Shown one piece after another: positions 27,544 to 36,055 of a DNA stretch of 64,000 bases. The position numbers and the translations under genes are program-made. The stretch's first letter is position 1; every line of letters begins with the position of its first letter. The notes beneath the pieces are model-generated. The model had not been told where the DNA came from. It saw only the letters and a list, made by a program, of their open reading frames with translations, and did no database searches. The DNA is taken from positions 186,001-250,000 of the forward strand of contig NZ_JAAGLU010000006.1 of NCBI RefSeq assembly GCF_010550245.1, given 5' to 3'. The DNA comes from Streptomyces sp. SID12501 (GTDB lineage Bacteria > Actinomycetota > Actinomycetes > Streptomycetales > Streptomycetaceae).

Positions 27544-29358
27544 ATGGGATCGCCTGAATCTCGCGAGGTCCCACCGGACAAAGGGCCGGTGCTCCTCGCG
27601 CTTCGATATTACGTACGGGAGTTGGCCCGACTCAGGTGGCTGACGCTCCCCGCGATGCTGCTGCCGGCGCTCGGCAACATCGGCCTCGCCTACATCGCGC
27701 CGCTGGTCGTCGCGAAACTCGTCGGCCGAATCGCCGACGAGGGCGGCATCACCGCCGGCTCGGCCATGCCCTACGTTCTCGTCTTCGCCGGCGTCATGCT
27801 GCTCTCGGAGGTGCTGTGGCGCTTGGGCCTGCACTGCCTGAACCGCGTCGATGCCCGTGGTATCGAGCATCTGTACGTGATCGGTATGGACGAGCTGTTC
27901 GCCAAGGACGCCGCGTTCTTCCACGACAACTTCGCCGGGTCGCTGACCAAGCGCGTCCTGAGCTTCGCCTCCCGGTTCGAGGAGTTCGTCGACACGCTGA
28001 CCTTCCAGGTCGTGGGCAGTCTGGTGCCACTGGTGTTCGGGTCGGTGGTGCTGTGGCGCTACGAACCGCTGCTCGTGGTCGGCCTGTTGGCGATGCTCGC
28101 CCTGACGGCGCTGTGTGTGGTGCCCCTCATCCGGCGTCGCCAGGCGCTCGTCGCCAAGCGTGAGGAGGCGATCGCCCGGGTGTCGGGCCATGTCGCCGAC
28201 AGCCTGATGAACATGGACACGGTCCGGGCGTTCGCCGCCGAGGAGCGTGAGGCCGCCGAGCACCGGTCCCGGGTCGCGGCGTCGAGGCGGCTCATGCTCA
28301 GGTCGTGGGACTACGGCAACCTGCGCATCGACACGCTGGTCGCGCCGCTGTCCGTACTGACCAACGCCCTGGGCCTGCTTCTCGCGGTCACGCTCGCCGG
28401 GGGCGGGCACGGCGTGGAGACGGTCGTGGTCGCCTTCACGTACTACGCGAACGCCACGCGGATCATGTTCGAGTTCAACCAGATCTACCGTCGGCTGGAA
28501 AGCTCGATGACGGAGGCCGCGCAGTTCACCGAACTGCTGCTGACGTCGCCGACCGTGCTCGACCCGGCCGCGCCGGAGGCCCTTACGTCCCGGGCCGCCG
28601 ACGTCCGCTTCGAGAACGTGACCTTCGCCCACGCGGGCGCCGGGCCGCTCTTCGAGGGCCTCGACCTGGCGGTGCCCAGCGGGGCGAAGATCGGCCTCGT
28701 CGGCCGTTCCGGCGGGGGCAAGACCACGCTCAGCAGGCTGCTGCTGCGGATGACGGACATCGACGGCGGCCGGATCATGATCGGGGGCCAGGACATCAGC
28801 CAGTTGCGCCAGGCGGACCTGCGCGGCCTGATCGCCTACGTGCCGCAGGACCCGGCGATGTTCCACCGCACGCTGCGGGACAACATCGCGTTCGCCCGGC
28901 CGGACGCCTCCGACGCCGAGATCCGCCGCGCGGCCGAGGCGGCGCACGTCACGGAGTTCGCCGACGTGCTGGCGGACGGTTTCGACACGATGGTGGGCGA
29001 GCGCGGAGTCAAGCTGTCCGGCGGTCAGCGCCAGAGGGTCGCTCTGGCCCGGGCGATCCTGCGCGACGCGCCGATCCTGCTGCTCGACGAGGCCACCAGC
29101 GCCCTGGACTCCGAGAGCGAGATCCTCGTCCAGGAGGCGCTGTGGCGGCTCATGGAGGGCCGGACGGCGCTTGTGGTGGCCCACCGGCTGAGCACGGTCG
29201 CCACCATGGACCGACTCGTCGTACTCGACCGCGGCCGGATCGTCGAGCAGGGCACGCACCACGAGCTGCTCGCTACGGAAGGTGCCTACGCGAAGCTCTG
29301 GCAGCACCAGTCGGGCGGCTTCCTGGACGACACCCCTGCCCGGGCCGATCTCCACTGA
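27544..29358 (+). CDS. ABC exporter, fused permease and ATPase
   Basis: 604 residues from ATG 27544, with GTG 27538 in frame as an alternative. A six-helix type I exporter domain (about 25-320) precedes the ATPase: Walker A GRSGGGKTT, Q-loop YVPQDPAMF, signature LSGGQRQR, Walker B ILLLDEATSALD, H-loop AHRLSTV. All catalytic motifs are intact, so it can work as a homodimer. The substrate is unknown. It is divergent from the GH43 gene and close before pyc. Confidence 0.88.
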   Translation: MGSPESREVPPDKGPVLLALRYYVRELARLRWLTLPAMLLPALGNIGLAYIAPLVVAKLVGRIADEGGITAGSAMPYVLVFAGVMLLSEVLWRLGLHCLNRVDARGIEHLYVIGMDELFAKDAAFFHDNFAGSLTKRVLSFASRFEEFVDTLTFQVVGSLVPLVFGSVVLWRYEPLLVVGLLAMLALTALCVVPLIRRRQALVAKREEAIARVSGHVADSLMNMDTVRAFAAEEREAAEHRSRVAASRRLMLRSWDYGNLRIDTLVAPLSVLTNALGLLLAVTLAGGGHGVETVVVAFTYYANATRIMFEFNQIYRRLESSMTEAAQFTELLLTSPTVLDPAAPEALTSRAADVRFENVTFAHAGAGPLFEGLDLAVPSGAKIGLVGRSGGGKTTLSRLLLRMTDIDGGRIMIGGQDISQLRQADLRGLIAYVPQDPAMFHRTLRDNIAFARPDASDAEIRRAAEAAHVTEFADVLADGFDTMVGERGVKLSGGQRQRVALARAILRDAPILLLDEATSALDSESEILVQEALWRLMEGRTALVVAHRLSTVATMDRLVVLDRGRIVEQGTHHELLATEGAYAKLWQHQSGGFLDDTPARADLH

Positions 29359-29457
29359 ACGCGACCCCGTCAGGGGTGAGTGGCCCGGCTCACATGGCGC
29401 GAGCCGGGCCGGGCCGACACCATGGGGCGCGTCACCGGCAGGCTGAAGGGATCCATG

Positions 29458-32400
29458 ATGTTCCGCAAGGTGCTGGTCGCCAACCGAGGTGAGATCGCGA
29501 TTCGCGCGTTCCGCGCCAGCTATGAGCTGGGCGCGAGGACCGTGGCCGTCTTCCCGCACGAGGACCGCAATTCACTGCATCGGTTGAAGGCCGACGAGGC
29601 CTACGAGATCGGCCGGCCGGGACACCCGGTCCGGGCGTACCTCTCCGTGGAGGAGATCATCCGCGCCGCGCGACAGGCGGGCGCGGACGCCGTGTACCCC
29701 GGCTACGGGTTCCTCTCGGAGAACCCCGATCTGGCGAGCGCCTGCGAGGAAGCCGGCATCACCTTCGTCGGGCCCAGCGCCGACACGCTGGAGCTGACCG
29801 GCAACAAGGCGAGTGCGGTGGCCGCCGCCCGCGCCGCCGGCGTACCGGTGCTGGCCTCCTCGGCGCCCTCCGCCGACGTGGACGAGCTCGTCCGCGCCGC
29901 CGAGGACATCGGTTTCCCGGTGTTCGTCAAGGCTGTCGCCGGCGGTGGCGGGCGCGGCATGCGGCGGGTCGAGGAACCCGCACAGTTGCGCGAGTCCATC
30001 GAGGCCGCGGCCCGCGAGGCGGCCTCCGCGTTCGGCGACTCCACGGTCTTCCTGGAGAAGGCGGTGGTCGAGCCACGCCACATCGAGGTGCAGATCCTCG
30101 CCGACGGCCAGGGCAATGTCATCCACCTCTTCGAGCGCGACTGTTCGGTGCAGCGGCGCCACCAGAAGGTGATCGAGCTGGCCCCCGCGCCGAACCTCGA
30201 CCCGGATCTGCGCGACCGGATCTGCGCCGACGCCGTCCGGTTCGCCCGGGAGATCGGCTACCGCAACGCGGGCACCGTGGAGTTCCTGCTCGACCGTGAC
30301 GGCAACCACGTCTTCATCGAGATGAACCCGCGCATCCAGGTCGAGCACACGGTGACCGAGGAGGTCACCGACGTCGACCTCGTGCAGTCGCAGCTGCGCA
30401 TCGCCTCCGGCGAGACACTCGCCGACCTGGGGCTCTCCCAGGAGACCGTCACCCTGCACGGGGCCGCGCTCCAGTGCCGTATCACCACCGAGGACCCCGC
30501 CAACGGCTTCCGCCCGGACACCGGCAGGATCAGCGCCTACCGTTCGCCCGGCGGTTCCGGCATCCGGCTGGACGGCGGCACCACCCACGCCGGTACGGAG
30601 ATCAGCGCGCACTTCGACTCGATGCTGGTCAAACTCACCTGCCGGGGCCGTGACTTCGAGACCGCGATCAGCCGGGCCCGGCGTGCCGTCGCCGAGTTCC
30701 GGATCCGTGGCGTGGCCACGAACATCCCGTTCCTGCAGGCCGTGCTCGACGACGCGGACTTCCGCAACGGCCGGGTCACGACATCGTTCATCGAGCGACG
30801 GCCTCACCTGCTCACGGCACGTCACTCCGCCGACCGGGGCACGAAACTGCTCACCTACCTCGCCGACGTCACGGTGAACAAGCCGCACGGTGAGCGGCCC
30901 GAGCTGATCGATCCGGTCGGCAAGATCCCGCCCCTGCCGAATACGGAACCGCCCGCCGGCTCCCGGCAGCGGCTCGTGGAACTCGGCCCGGAGGGCTTCG
31001 CCCGGTGGCTGCGCGAGTCACCGACCATCGGCGTCACCGACACCACGTTCCGCGACGCCCACCAGTCACTGCTGGCCACCCGGGTCCGTACCAAGGACAT
31101 GCTCGCCATCGCCCCGGTGGTGGCACGGACGCTGCCCGAGCTGCTGTCCCTGGAGTGCTGGGGCGGCGCCACGTACGACGTCGCGCTCCGCTTCCTCGCC
31201 GAGGACCCCTGGGACCGCCTGGCCGCTCTGCGCGAGGCCGTCCCGAACATCTGTCTGCAGATGCTGCTGCGCGGCCGTAACACCGTGGGCTACACGCCGT
31301 ACCCGACCGAGGTGACCGACGCCTTCGTGCAGGAGGCCGCGGCCACCGGTATCGACATCTTCCGGATCTTCGACGCGCTCAACGACGTCGGGCAGATGCG
31401 GCCCGCGATCGACGCCGTACGCGAGACGGGAACGGCGATCGCGGAGGTCGCCCTGTGCTACACGTCCGACCTGTCCGACCCGTCCGAGCGGCTCTACACG
31501 CTGGACTACTACCTCCGGCTGGCCGAGCAGATCGTCGAGGCCGGAGCGCACGTTCTGGCCGTCAAGGACATGGCGGGCCTGCTGCGCGCTCCGGCCGCCG
31601 CGACCCTCGTGACGGCGCTGCGCCGCGAGTTCGACCTGCCGGTGCACATCCACACCCACGACACGGCGGGCGGCCAGCTCGCCACCTACCTCGCCGCGAT
31701 CCAGGCCGGCGCGGACGCGGTCGACGGCGCGGTGGCGTCGATGGCGGGCACCACCTCGCAGCCGTCGCTGTCGGGCATCGTCGCCGCGACCGACTACTCC
31801 GAGCGGCCCACCGGGCTGAGCCTGAAGGCCGTGGGCGACCTGGAGCCGTACTGGGAGAGCGTCCGGAAGATCTACGCACCGTTCGAGGCGGGCCTCGCCT
31901 CGCCGACCGGGCGCGTCTACCACCACGAGATCCCCGGCGGACAGCTGTCCAACCTGCGCACCCAGGCGGTCGCGCTGGGCCTCGGCGACCGCTTCGAGGC
32001 GATCGAGGCGATGTACGCCGCCGCCGACCGGATCCTCGGCCGGCTGGTGAAGGTCACCCCTTCGTCGAAGGTGGTCGGCGACCTCGCACTCCACCTCGTC
32101 GGCGCCGACGTCTCGCCGGACGACTTCGAGGCGACGCCGAACAGGTTCGACATCCCCGACTCCGTCATCGGCTTCCTGCGCGGTGAGCTGGGCAACCCGC
32201 CCGGCGGCTGGCCGGAGCCGTTCCGCACCAAGGCACTGGAGGGCCGCGCCGCCGCCAAACCCATGGCGGAACTGACCGCGGACGACCGCACAGGGCTGGC
32301 CAAGGACCGGCGGGCGACACTCAACCGGCTGCTGTTCCCCGGGCCGACGCGCGAGTACGAGACGCACCGCCAGACCTATGGCGACACCAGCGTGCTGGCC

Positions 32401-32832
32401 AGCAAGGACTTCTTCTACGGGCTGCGTCCCGGGACGGAGTACGCCGTCGACCTCGAACCGGGCGTACGGCTGCTCATCGAGCTGGAGGCCGTGGGTGAGG
32501 CCGACGAGCGCGGCATGCGCACCGTGATGTCCACGCTGAACGGCCAACTCCGGCCGATCCAGGTGCGCGACATCGCGGTGTCCTCCGACATCCCGGCGAC
32601 GGAGAAGGCGGACCGGGCCAACCCCGGGCATGTCGCCGCGCCGTTCGCCGGAGTGGTGACCCTCGCCGTCGCCGAGGGGGACGAGGTGGCGGCCGGCGCC
32701 ACGGTGGCCACCATCGAGGCGATGAAGATGGAAGCCGCGGTCACCGCCTCGAAGGCCGGGAAGGTCACGAGGCTGGCGATCAACAGGATCCAGCAGGTGG
32801 AGGGCGGCGACCTGCTCGTCGAGATCGCCTGA
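29458..32832 (+). CDS. pyc: Pyruvate carboxylase
   Basis: 1124 residues from ATG 29458. An adjacent ATG at 29455 lies too close to the GAAGGGA ribosome binding site. It carboxylates pyruvate to oxaloacetate with ATP and bicarbonate and refills the TCA cycle. Order: biotin carboxylase (RKVLVANRGEIAIRAFRASY, ATP loop GGGGRGMRRV, EMNPRIQVEHTVTEEV), carboxyltransferase (TDTTFRDAHQSLLATRVRTK, HIHTHDTAGGQLATYLAA), and a biotinyl domain with IEAMKMEA, the biotinylated lysine being near residue 1090. Full length for a single-chain enzyme. Confidence 0.95.
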   Translation: MFRKVLVANRGEIAIRAFRASYELGARTVAVFPHEDRNSLHRLKADEAYEIGRPGHPVRAYLSVEEIIRAARQAGADAVYPGYGFLSENPDLASACEEAGITFVGPSADTLELTGNKASAVAAARAAGVPVLASSAPSADVDELVRAAEDIGFPVFVKAVAGGGGRGMRRVEEPAQLRESIEAAAREAASAFGDSTVFLEKAVVEPRHIEVQILADGQGNVIHLFERDCSVQRRHQKVIELAPAPNLDPDLRDRICADAVRFAREIGYRNAGTVEFLLDRDGNHVFIEMNPRIQVEHTVTEEVTDVDLVQSQLRIASGETLADLGLSQETVTLHGAALQCRITTEDPANGFRPDTGRISAYRSPGGSGIRLDGGTTHAGTEISAHFDSMLVKLTCRGRDFETAISRARRAVAEFRIRGVATNIPFLQAVLDDADFRNGRVTTSFIERRPHLLTARHSADRGTKLLTYLADVTVNKPHGERPELIDPVGKIPPLPNTEPPAGSRQRLVELGPEGFARWLRESPTIGVTDTTFRDAHQSLLATRVRTKDMLAIAPVVARTLPELLSLECWGGATYDVALRFLAEDPWDRLAALREAVPNICLQMLLRGRNTVGYTPYPTEVTDAFVQEAAATGIDIFRIFDALNDVGQMRPAIDAVRETGTAIAEVALCYTSDLSDPSERLYTLDYYLRLAEQIVEAGAHVLAVKDMAGLLRAPAAATLVTALRREFDLPVHIHTHDTAGGQLATYLAAIQAGADAVDGAVASMAGTTSQPSLSGIVAATDYSERPTGLSLKAVGDLEPYWESVRKIYAPFEAGLASPTGRVYHHEIPGGQLSNLRTQAVALGLGDRFEAIEAMYAAADRILGRLVKVTPSSKVVGDLALHLVGADVSPDDFEATPNRFDIPDSVIGFLRGELGNPPGGWPEPFRTKALEGRAAAKPMAELTADDRTGLAKDRRATLNRLLFPGPTREYETHRQTYGDTSVLASKDFFYGLRPGTEYAVDLEPGVRLLIELEAVGEADERGMRTVMSTLNGQLRPIQVRDIAVSSDIPATEKADRANPGHVAAPFAGVVTLAVAEGDEVAAGATVATIEAMKMEAAVTASKAGKVTRLAINRIQQVEGGDLLVEIA

Positions 32833-32844
32833 ATCCGGGGCGGC

Positions 32845-32881
32845 CCGGCTCCCGGGCACCAGCGTCATCCTCGGGAGCCGG
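32845..32881. terminator. Bidirectional terminator between pyc and the ABC exporter gene
   Basis: A 10-bp stem CCGGCTCCCG/CGGGAGCCGG (32845-32854 with 32872-32881) lies between the convergent stops of pyc and the leftward ABC gene. Confidence 0.6.
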
Positions 32882-32884
32882 AGT

Positions 32885-34864
32885 TCAGGACGCCTGTCCG
32901 CCGTAGTAGTAGCCCTCGGGGTCGCCGACCACGGCGTACGGGGGAAGCGCGAGCAAGGGCGGGAACGGTTCGGCCGAATCCGTGGACGTCTCCCTTCGGG
33001 AGCTGTGCAGGCGGGCGTAGGTGCCGCCCAGGGCGAGGAGTTCGTCGTGGCGGCCGGTCTCGACGACGCGGCCCTGGTCGATGACCAGGATGCGGTCGGC
33101 GTCGGGAGCCAGGTCCAGGTCGTGCGTGATCACGATCGTGGTGCGGCCTGCCATCAGGCGGCGCAGCGGTTCGACGATGCGCCGGGAGGCGATCGCGTCG
33201 AGGCCGGTGGTGGGCTCGTCGAGGACGAGGACCGGCGCGTCGCGCAGTACGGCCCGGGCGATGGCGAGGCGCTGCAACTGGCCGCCGGACAGCCGTGCCG
33301 AGTTGGGGTCGACCTGGGTGTCGTACCCGTCGGGGAGCGCGGAGATGAATTCGTGCGCGTCGGCCGTGCGGGCCGCCTCCTCGATGGCGTGGTCGCTGGC
33401 GCCGGGCCGGCCGCAGGCGATGTTGGCGCGGACCGTGTCGTGCAGGACCAGGGTCTCCTGCGGCAGCAGGGCGACGTACTCACGCAGCCGGTCCAGCGGG
33501 AAGTCCGTCAGTGGGGTGCCGTCCAGCAGGACGGCGCCGGAGTCGGGGTCGTAGAAGCGCAGCAGGAGTTTGGAGAGGGTGGACTTGCCGGCGCCGCTCG
33601 GCCCGGTGACGATCACCAGCTCGCCCGGGTGCACGGTGAACGACAGCGCGTCGAGCGCCGTGGCGTCGGCGCCCGGATAGCGGAAGGTGACGTCGCGCAC
33701 CTCGACGCTGCCGTCGGGCCGCCCGGTCCCGGTGCGCGCGGGGCCGGGTGGGTCGGAGACGGCGGGCCGGGCGTCCAGTACCTCGATGAGCCGTTCGGCG
33801 CCGGCCGTGGCGGCGGTGACGACAAGGCCCAGCTGGGCGAGGCTGCGGATCGGCGGATAGAGGTAGCTGAGGAGCGCGGCGAACGCGAGCAGCTGGCCGA
33901 GCGTCATCTGTCCTTCGGAGATCTCCCAGACACCGATGCCGATCACGGCCAGCACGCAGATCGTCTCGATGACCTGGACCAGCTGTCCGTACGCCTGGTT
34001 GAGGCGGGCCGAGCGCACGGAGGCCCGGAACCACGCCGTCGCCTCCGTCTTCAGCTTGCGCCGTTCGGCGTCCTCGCGACCGTACGCCTGGGTGAGGACG
34101 AGATTGCCGAGGGATTCCTCCACCACGGAGGTGACCGCGCCGTCGGCGACCCGGCCGTCCCGGGCGACGGACTTGACGCCGGCGGAGAACCTCCGGGCGG
34201 CCAGCCAGAACAGCGGGGCGAGGGCGAAGGTCACCGCGGCGAGGTCCCACTGCAGCCAGAACGCGGCCGCCGCGTAGAAGACGGCGCTGAACAGCGCGGA
34301 CGCGGTGCCGATGAGGCCGGAGACGGCCATCTGCTCGATGGACTCGATGTCACCGGTCAGCCGGGAGAGCAGATCGCCCTGGCGGTGGCGCTGGAAGAAG
34401 TGCGGGGGCAGCTTCTGCACATGGTCGAAGACCCGCTCACGCAGCCGCATCACGAACCGCTCCGACACCCATACGGACAGGGAGCCGCCCGCGTATCCGA
34501 TGGCCGCGCCCACCACGGCGATACCGAGCCACTGGACGGCGGGCGACCAGAAGGCGTCCAGCGAGCCGTTCTGGAGCGCGTTGTCGGTGAGATCGCCGAA
34601 GAGCAGGATGGCGGACGTCTCGGCGACCGCGCCGAGCACGGTGCACAGCCACACGGCCACGAGCCAGCGCCGCAGCCCTTTCGTCAGGGGCCAGAAACGG
34701 CGGAATGCGGTGCGGGCGGGGACGGTGGGGGTGGCGTGCGGTTCGTACTCTTCGGGCCTCTCGCTCTTTTCGAAATTAATGGGAAAACCGTATGCGGACA
34801 ATTCAATACCCGGCGGGACGCTTCGAGGGTGATCAATCCCTGAAAAACTCTTGGTCGCACGCAT
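32885..34864 (-). CDS. ABC exporter, fused permease and ATPase, downstream of a micropeptide gene
   Basis: 659 residues from ATG 34864, preceded by AGGAG four bases away. ATGs at 34882 and 34894 are alternatives with weaker sites. Six TM helices (about 70-330) precede a complete ATPase: Walker A GPSGAGKST, Q-loop LLPQETLVL, signature LSGGQLQR, Walker B VLVLDEPTTGLD, H-loop THDLD. There is no N-terminal C39 peptidase, so any leader removal must occur elsewhere. The first 60 residues are a soluble extension with about half A/T third positions, unlike the rest. Immediately upstream on the same strand is a 53-codon Arg/Pro-rich gene, making peptide export the obvious hypothesis. Confidence 0.85.
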   Translation of the reverse strand: MRATKSFSGIDHPRSVPPGIELSAYGFPINFEKSERPEEYEPHATPTVPARTAFRRFWPLTKGLRRWLVAVWLCTVLGAVAETSAILLFGDLTDNALQNGSLDAFWSPAVQWLGIAVVGAAIGYAGGSLSVWVSERFVMRLRERVFDHVQKLPPHFFQRHRQGDLLSRLTGDIESIEQMAVSGLIGTASALFSAVFYAAAAFWLQWDLAAVTFALAPLFWLAARRFSAGVKSVARDGRVADGAVTSVVEESLGNLVLTQAYGREDAERRKLKTEATAWFRASVRSARLNQAYGQLVQVIETICVLAVIGIGVWEISEGQMTLGQLLAFAALLSYLYPPIRSLAQLGLVVTAATAGAERLIEVLDARPAVSDPPGPARTGTGRPDGSVEVRDVTFRYPGADATALDALSFTVHPGELVIVTGPSGAGKSTLSKLLLRFYDPDSGAVLLDGTPLTDFPLDRLREYVALLPQETLVLHDTVRANIACGRPGASDHAIEEAARTADAHEFISALPDGYDTQVDPNSARLSGGQLQRLAIARAVLRDAPVLVLDEPTTGLDAIASRRIVEPLRRLMAGRTTIVITHDLDLAPDADRILVIDQGRVVETGRHDELLALGGTYARLHSSRRETSTDSAEPFPPLLALPPYAVVGDPEGYYYGGQAS

Positions 34865-35010
34865 AATTCTCCTGTTTTGCATGACCAGGAGCATGCTTCG
34901 AATACCTTACGAACCAAGCTCCCGCAGTTTCCGGGACTTTGCCCGATCGCCAGGTGTTTCCGAGGAGATCCACAGTCTGCGCACAGTGGTGCGGAGCGGA
35001 GCGGAAACGC

Positions 35011-35044
35011 CGGGAGGGCCGGTGGAACACCACCGGCCCTCCCG
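35011..35044 (-). terminator. Hairpin between micropeptide and ABC exporter genes
   Basis: A perfect 15-bp stem (35011-35025 with 35030-35044, arm CGGGAGGGCCGGTGG) with a 4-nt loop starts 20 bases after the micropeptide stop. On the reverse strand it is followed by GCGTTTCC. It can act as a partial terminator that gives far more peptide message than exporter message, or stabilise the short transcript. Confidence 0.75.
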
Positions 35045-35063
35045 TGTGAGCAGGGCTTGTACG

Positions 35064-35225
35064 TCAGAAGCCGAACCGGGGCGGGCGGGGATCGCCGGGG
35101 CGCGGGCGTCGGCGGCCCGCCTGCTGAGCGTCCTGCGGGTTCTGCGGGAACTGGTTCGCGTTCGGGTCCGCGTTCGGGTCCGGGTTCCGGCGGGGGGTGA
35201 GCGGGGCAACAATCCTGAAGCTCAT
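35064..35225 (-). CDS. 53-residue Arg/Pro/Asn-rich micropeptide, candidate exported peptide precursor
   Basis: 53 codons, ATG start with AGAAGGAG five bases upstream, a near-ideal ribosome binding site. It begins MSFRIVAPLTPRR and continues with an Asn/Asp-Pro repeat region (NPDPNADPNANQFPQNPQD). It ends with a strongly basic Pro-rich tail (GRRRPRPGDPRPPRFGF). There is no Cys, one Ser and one Thr, so lanthipeptide-type crosslinks are unlikely. 48 of 53 third positions are G or C, as expected for a real gene in this genome. The tail resembles the Arg/Pro pattern of proline-rich antimicrobial peptides such as Bac7. That is only a resemblance of composition and spacing. A DUF4916 gene lies upstream and an ABC exporter downstream. 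I know no named family for it. Confidence 0.7.
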   Translation of the reverse strand: MSFRIVAPLTPRRNPDPNADPNANQFPQNPQDAQQAGRRRPRPGDPRPPRFGF

Positions 35226-35330
35226 ACTGACTCCTTCTGAGTTTCCAGTACTGCACGGGACGAATTCCGCGTGAACGAGTAGGTGGACCAGGGCTTTTGC
35301 CCCGGGCCGCTTCGCCGTTCGATGAAAGGA

Positions 35331-35358
35331 AACTTAACACGAGCCTGCGCGGCGTCAA
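35331..35358 (-). promoter_or_regulatory. Vegetative-type promoter of the micropeptide gene
   Basis: On the reverse strand TTGACG (35358-35353) and TAAGTT (35336-35331) are 16 bp apart, a good HrdB-type match. The predicted transcript has a leader of about 100 nt that contains a small GGGC-AAAA-GCCC hairpin. The surrounding 100 bp are AT-rich for this genome. Confidence 0.6.
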
Positions 35359-35436
35359 TCGAAATCTCAGAATTCAGTTCCCATGGAAATGCTGTGAAAA
35401 CCTTGGTAATTCCTGGGTTCTGATTGTCCGCCCTGT

Positions 35437-35973
35437 TCAGGACAGGCGGCCGACATGAGCCAGGGCCTGCTTGAGGAGGACTCCCTGGCCGCCCGGCATC
35501 TCGTTCTGTACCACGGGGGAGGACGCCTCCTCCGGGCTGAACCAGACCAGGTCCAGGGCGTCCTGGCGGGGACGGCAGTCGCCGGCCACCGGGACGATGT
35601 AAGCGAGGGACACCGCGTGTTGGCGCGGGTCGTGGAACGGTGTGACCCCCAGCGTCGGGAAGTACTCCGCGACGGTGAAGGGCTGCGGGGAGGCCGGGAC
35701 CCGGGGCAGCGCCACCGGGCCGAGGTCCTTCTCCAGGTTGCGCAGGAGGGCGTCGCGCACGCGCTCGTGATGCAGGACGCGGCCCGACACCAGAGCACGG
35801 CTGACCGTGCCGTCCGAGCTGATGCGCAGGAGCAGGCCGATCTTGGTGACTTCGCCGTTGTCGTCGACGCGCACCGGTACGGCTTCGACGTACAGGATCG
35901 GCATCCGTGCGCGAGACTGTTCGAGCTCGTCGGGTGCCAGCCAGCCGGGCGTGGTTTCGATCATGTCAGACAT
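35437..35973 (-). CDS. DUF4916 / NUDIX-like protein
   Basis: 178 residues from ATG 35973. The opening ETTPGWLAPDELEQSRARMP, with VEAVPVRVDDNGEVTKIGLL, and the later FTVAEYFPTLGVTPFHDPRQ match the actinobacterial DUF4916 family, a NUDIX-related fold. A canonical NUDIX box (GX5EX7REUXEEXGU) is not present in full, so hydrolase activity is doubtful. It lies on the same strand upstream of the micropeptide gene, 211 bp away, with a separate promoter between. Co-function is therefore not implied. Confidence 0.75.
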   Translation of the reverse strand: MSDMIETTPGWLAPDELEQSRARMPILYVEAVPVRVDDNGEVTKIGLLLRISSDGTVSRALVSGRVLHHERVRDALLRNLEKDLGPVALPRVPASPQPFTVAEYFPTLGVTPFHDPRQHAVSLAYIVPVAGDCRPRQDALDLVWFSPEEASSPVVQNEMPGGQGVLLKQALAHVGRLS

Positions 35974-36055
35974 TTGCTGATCGTACTTTCAACTCGTCCT
36001 GTTTCTGCATAGCCGCTCCACGTCGAACGCGCCACATCCGGGTGACCCGCCACCC

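Noticed and set aside
35064..35225. Micropeptide as a lanthipeptide, lasso or thiopeptide precursor
   Set aside because: It has no Cys, one Ser and one Thr, and no lanthionine synthetase, lasso cyclase or YcaO gene lies nearby.
35437..35973. DUF4916 protein as a maturase of the micropeptide
   Set aside because: A separate promoter lies between the genes and the family occurs widely in actinobacteria; only adjacency supports a link.
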